NCBI GenBank assembly: GCA_902489225.1
Contig: CABTZA010000022.1
Span: forward strand, 1 to 16,296
Length of the DNA stretch: 16,296 bases
Direction of reading: 5' to 3'
Origin: an uncultured Collinsella sp.
Lineage (GTDB): Bacteria > Actinomycetota > Coriobacteriia > Coriobacteriales > Coriobacteriaceae
Positions within the stretch are counted from its first letter, which is position 1, and every line of letters starts with the position of its first letter. Under the pieces are notes generated by a model, which did no database searches, was not told the DNA's origin, and saw only the letters and a program-made list of their open reading frames with translations. A program made the position numbers and the translations under genes. Shown in pieces: positions 15,406-16,296 of the stretch.

Positions 15406-15909
15406 ATGGACAAAACTGCGTTCTTTACCATGCCGAGTGGCCTGTACGTGGTGAGCGCCGCGGCAGACGGGCTGCGCGCCGGCTGCGTCATCAACACTGC
15501 GGTGCAGGTGACGTCCATGCCGCCGCGTATTTCGGTTGCCGTGAACAAGGACAATGTCACCTCGGGCGTCATCGCATCGGCCAAAGCGTTCGCGCTGACC
15601 GTGATCGATCAGACCGCCGACATGCTCTACATCGGTAACTTTGGGTTCCGCACCAGCAGCGATTATGACAAGTTTGCCAAATACGAGACCCGCGAGACGG
15701 CTCTGGGCATGCCCTATGTGCCCGAGCACGCGGCGGCCCTGTTTAGCTGCCGTTTGATCGACACTGTGGATGTGGGCACGCATCTGCTGTTTATTGGCGA
15801 GGTCGAGGATGCCGAGCGCCTGAGCGACGAGACGCCGCTGACGTACGACTACTATCACAAGGTGCTAAAGGGCAAGACGCCGCCCAAAGCCTCGTCGTAT
15901 CAAGGCTAG
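15406..15909 (+). CDS. Flavin reductase-like FMN-binding protein
   Basis: This 167-residue protein is a flavin reductase-like split-barrel domain. MPSGLYVVSAAADGLRAGCV and INTAVQVTSMPPRISVAVNK are the FMN-binding strands of the family, and LFIGEVEDAERLSDETPLTY is the usual late segment. The C-terminal phrase KGKTPPKASSYQ corresponds to the linker after which fused high-molecular-weight rubredoxins carry a rubredoxin domain. Here the gene ends and a separate mini-rubredoxin gene follows 88 bases later. GGGGAG is eight bases before the ATG at 15406; in-frame starts further upstream fall inside the terminator region. The likely role is FMN-dependent electron transfer from reduced carriers to diiron flavoprotein or similar acceptors, by family analogy. 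Confidence 0.88.
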   Translation: MDKTAFFTMPSGLYVVSAAADGLRAGCVINTAVQVTSMPPRISVAVNKDNVTSGVIASAKAFALTVIDQTADMLYIGNFGFRTSSDYDKFAKYETRETALGMPYVPEHAAALFSCRLIDTVDVGTHLLFIGEVEDAERLSDETPLTYDYYHKVLKGKTPPKASSYQG

Positions 15910-15926
15910 AAATGTTCTAAAAATAC

Positions 15927-15954
15927 TTGCATTATGTTATTGAGAATATATACT
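15927..15954 (+). promoter_or_regulatory. Promoter for the mini-rubredoxin gene
   Basis: TTGCAT (15927-15932), 16 bases, TATACT (15949-15954). The region is much more AT-rich than the rest of the window and contains TATT-gag-AATA, a small dyad inside the spacer that could bind a regulator. Confidence 0.6.
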
Positions 15955-15997
15955 AATAAGTAAGTACACCAGCAGTCACGTTCGAGAGGAGAACATC

Positions 15998-16141
15998 ATG
16001 GCTGAGGAGAAGAAGACGTATAAGTTTGTGTGCACCGTTTGCGGTTACGAGGTTGAGGTCGACACGCCCGAGCTGCCCGAGGACTACGTGTGCCCGGTGT
16101 GCGGCGTCGGTCCCGATCAGTTTGAGCTCGTCGAGGAGTAA
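15998..16141 (+). CDS. Short rubredoxin (47 residues)
   Basis: Rubredoxins carry one electron on a single Fe held by four Cys. This small protein has CTVCGYEVEV (Cys12, Cys15) and CPVCGVGPDQFELVEE (Cys32, Cys35), the two Fe-binding knuckles. Classical rubredoxins have about 29 residues between the knuckles; here there are 16, closer to the rubredoxin domain of rubrerythrin. GAGAGGAG lies upstream of the ATG and the gene has its own promoter. It follows the flavin reductase-like gene, so the two probably act as an electron-transfer pair. Confidence 0.9.
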   Translation: MAEEKKTYKFVCTVCGYEVEVDTPELPEDYVCPVCGVGPDQFELVEE

Positions 16142-16180
16142 CTCGCAGGCACACGGCGAAAGCCGAACATAGCTCTGTCC

Positions 16181-16216
16181 AAGGGCCCCGGTCGAATTCT
16201 CGGCCGGGGCCCTTTT
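16181..16216 (+). terminator. Intrinsic terminator after the mini-rubredoxin
   Basis: AAGGGCCCCGG (16181-16191) pairs perfectly with CCGGGGCCCTT (16204-16214) around a 12-base loop, followed by more Ts. It lies 39 bases after the stop. Confidence 0.9.
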
Positions 16217-16234
16217 GATTCAAGACTTTAGTCC

Positions 16235-16280
16235 GCTGGCCGCGCAGCGGCCAGCTTTAAACCACCCGCTACGCGGGTGG
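16235..16280. repeat. Two adjacent perfect small hairpins, possible IS200/IS605 left end
   Basis: GCTGGCCGC-gca-GCGGCCAGC (16235-16255) and CCACCCGC-tac-GCGGGTGG (16262-16280) are perfect stems with three-base loops, six bases apart. Neither has a T run. Tight hairpins like these near an end are typical of IS200/IS605 elements, but the window stops before a transposase could be seen. Confidence 0.6.
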
Positions 16281-16296
16281 AGACAAACGGCTTTAC

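Overview
The window reads as chromosomal DNA from a gut-type Coriobacteriia (high-GC Actinomycetota), most likely a Collinsella relative. This rests on the high GC content, an actinobacterial-style peptide release factor 2, a transketolase split into two genes, and strong AGGAGG-type ribosome binding sites. It is an inference from gene style, not from a database match.

Layout. Positions 2-2826 hold the end of secA overlapping prfB (RF2). A terminator-rich gap leads to a YitT/DUF2179 membrane protein (2992-3882). The two transketolase subunit genes (4090-5863) follow and end in a very strong terminator. A 450-bp non-coding stretch (5864-6313) holds a large imperfect palindrome and the likely ftsEX promoter. 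Then come ftsE with a long disordered N-terminal extension, ftsX, and a separately promoted RNase R gene (8565-10700). From 10877 to 13283 the content is more accessory: a lone serine recombinase, a VanZ-like membrane protein, an Spx/ArsC-like protein, an array of three 62-bp hairpin repeats, and a small minus-strand gene that converges on the array. Two tRNA genes (Gln-CUG, Glu-CUC) follow, then a TPR protein overlapping smpB. The right end has a flavin reductase-like flavoprotein, a 47-residue mini-rubredoxin, and two tight hairpins that may be the start of an IS200/IS605-type element.

How the genes work together. secA and prfB look like one transcription unit. FtsE and FtsX form the division ABC complex. 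RNase R and SmpB are partners in trans-translation, although about 4 kb separates them here; no ssrA (tmRNA) gene is visible. The flavoprotein and mini-rubredoxin look like a split version of high-molecular-weight rubredoxin, an electron carrier of anaerobes.

The most notable observation is in RF2. Its stop-codon reading tripeptide is Ser-Pro-Thr instead of Ser-Pro-Phe, and none of the 16 protein genes in the window ends in TGA (11 TAG, 5 TAA), which is unexpected for high-GC DNA. The second is the tandem hairpin array at 12660-12829, where stem changes are compensated between units.
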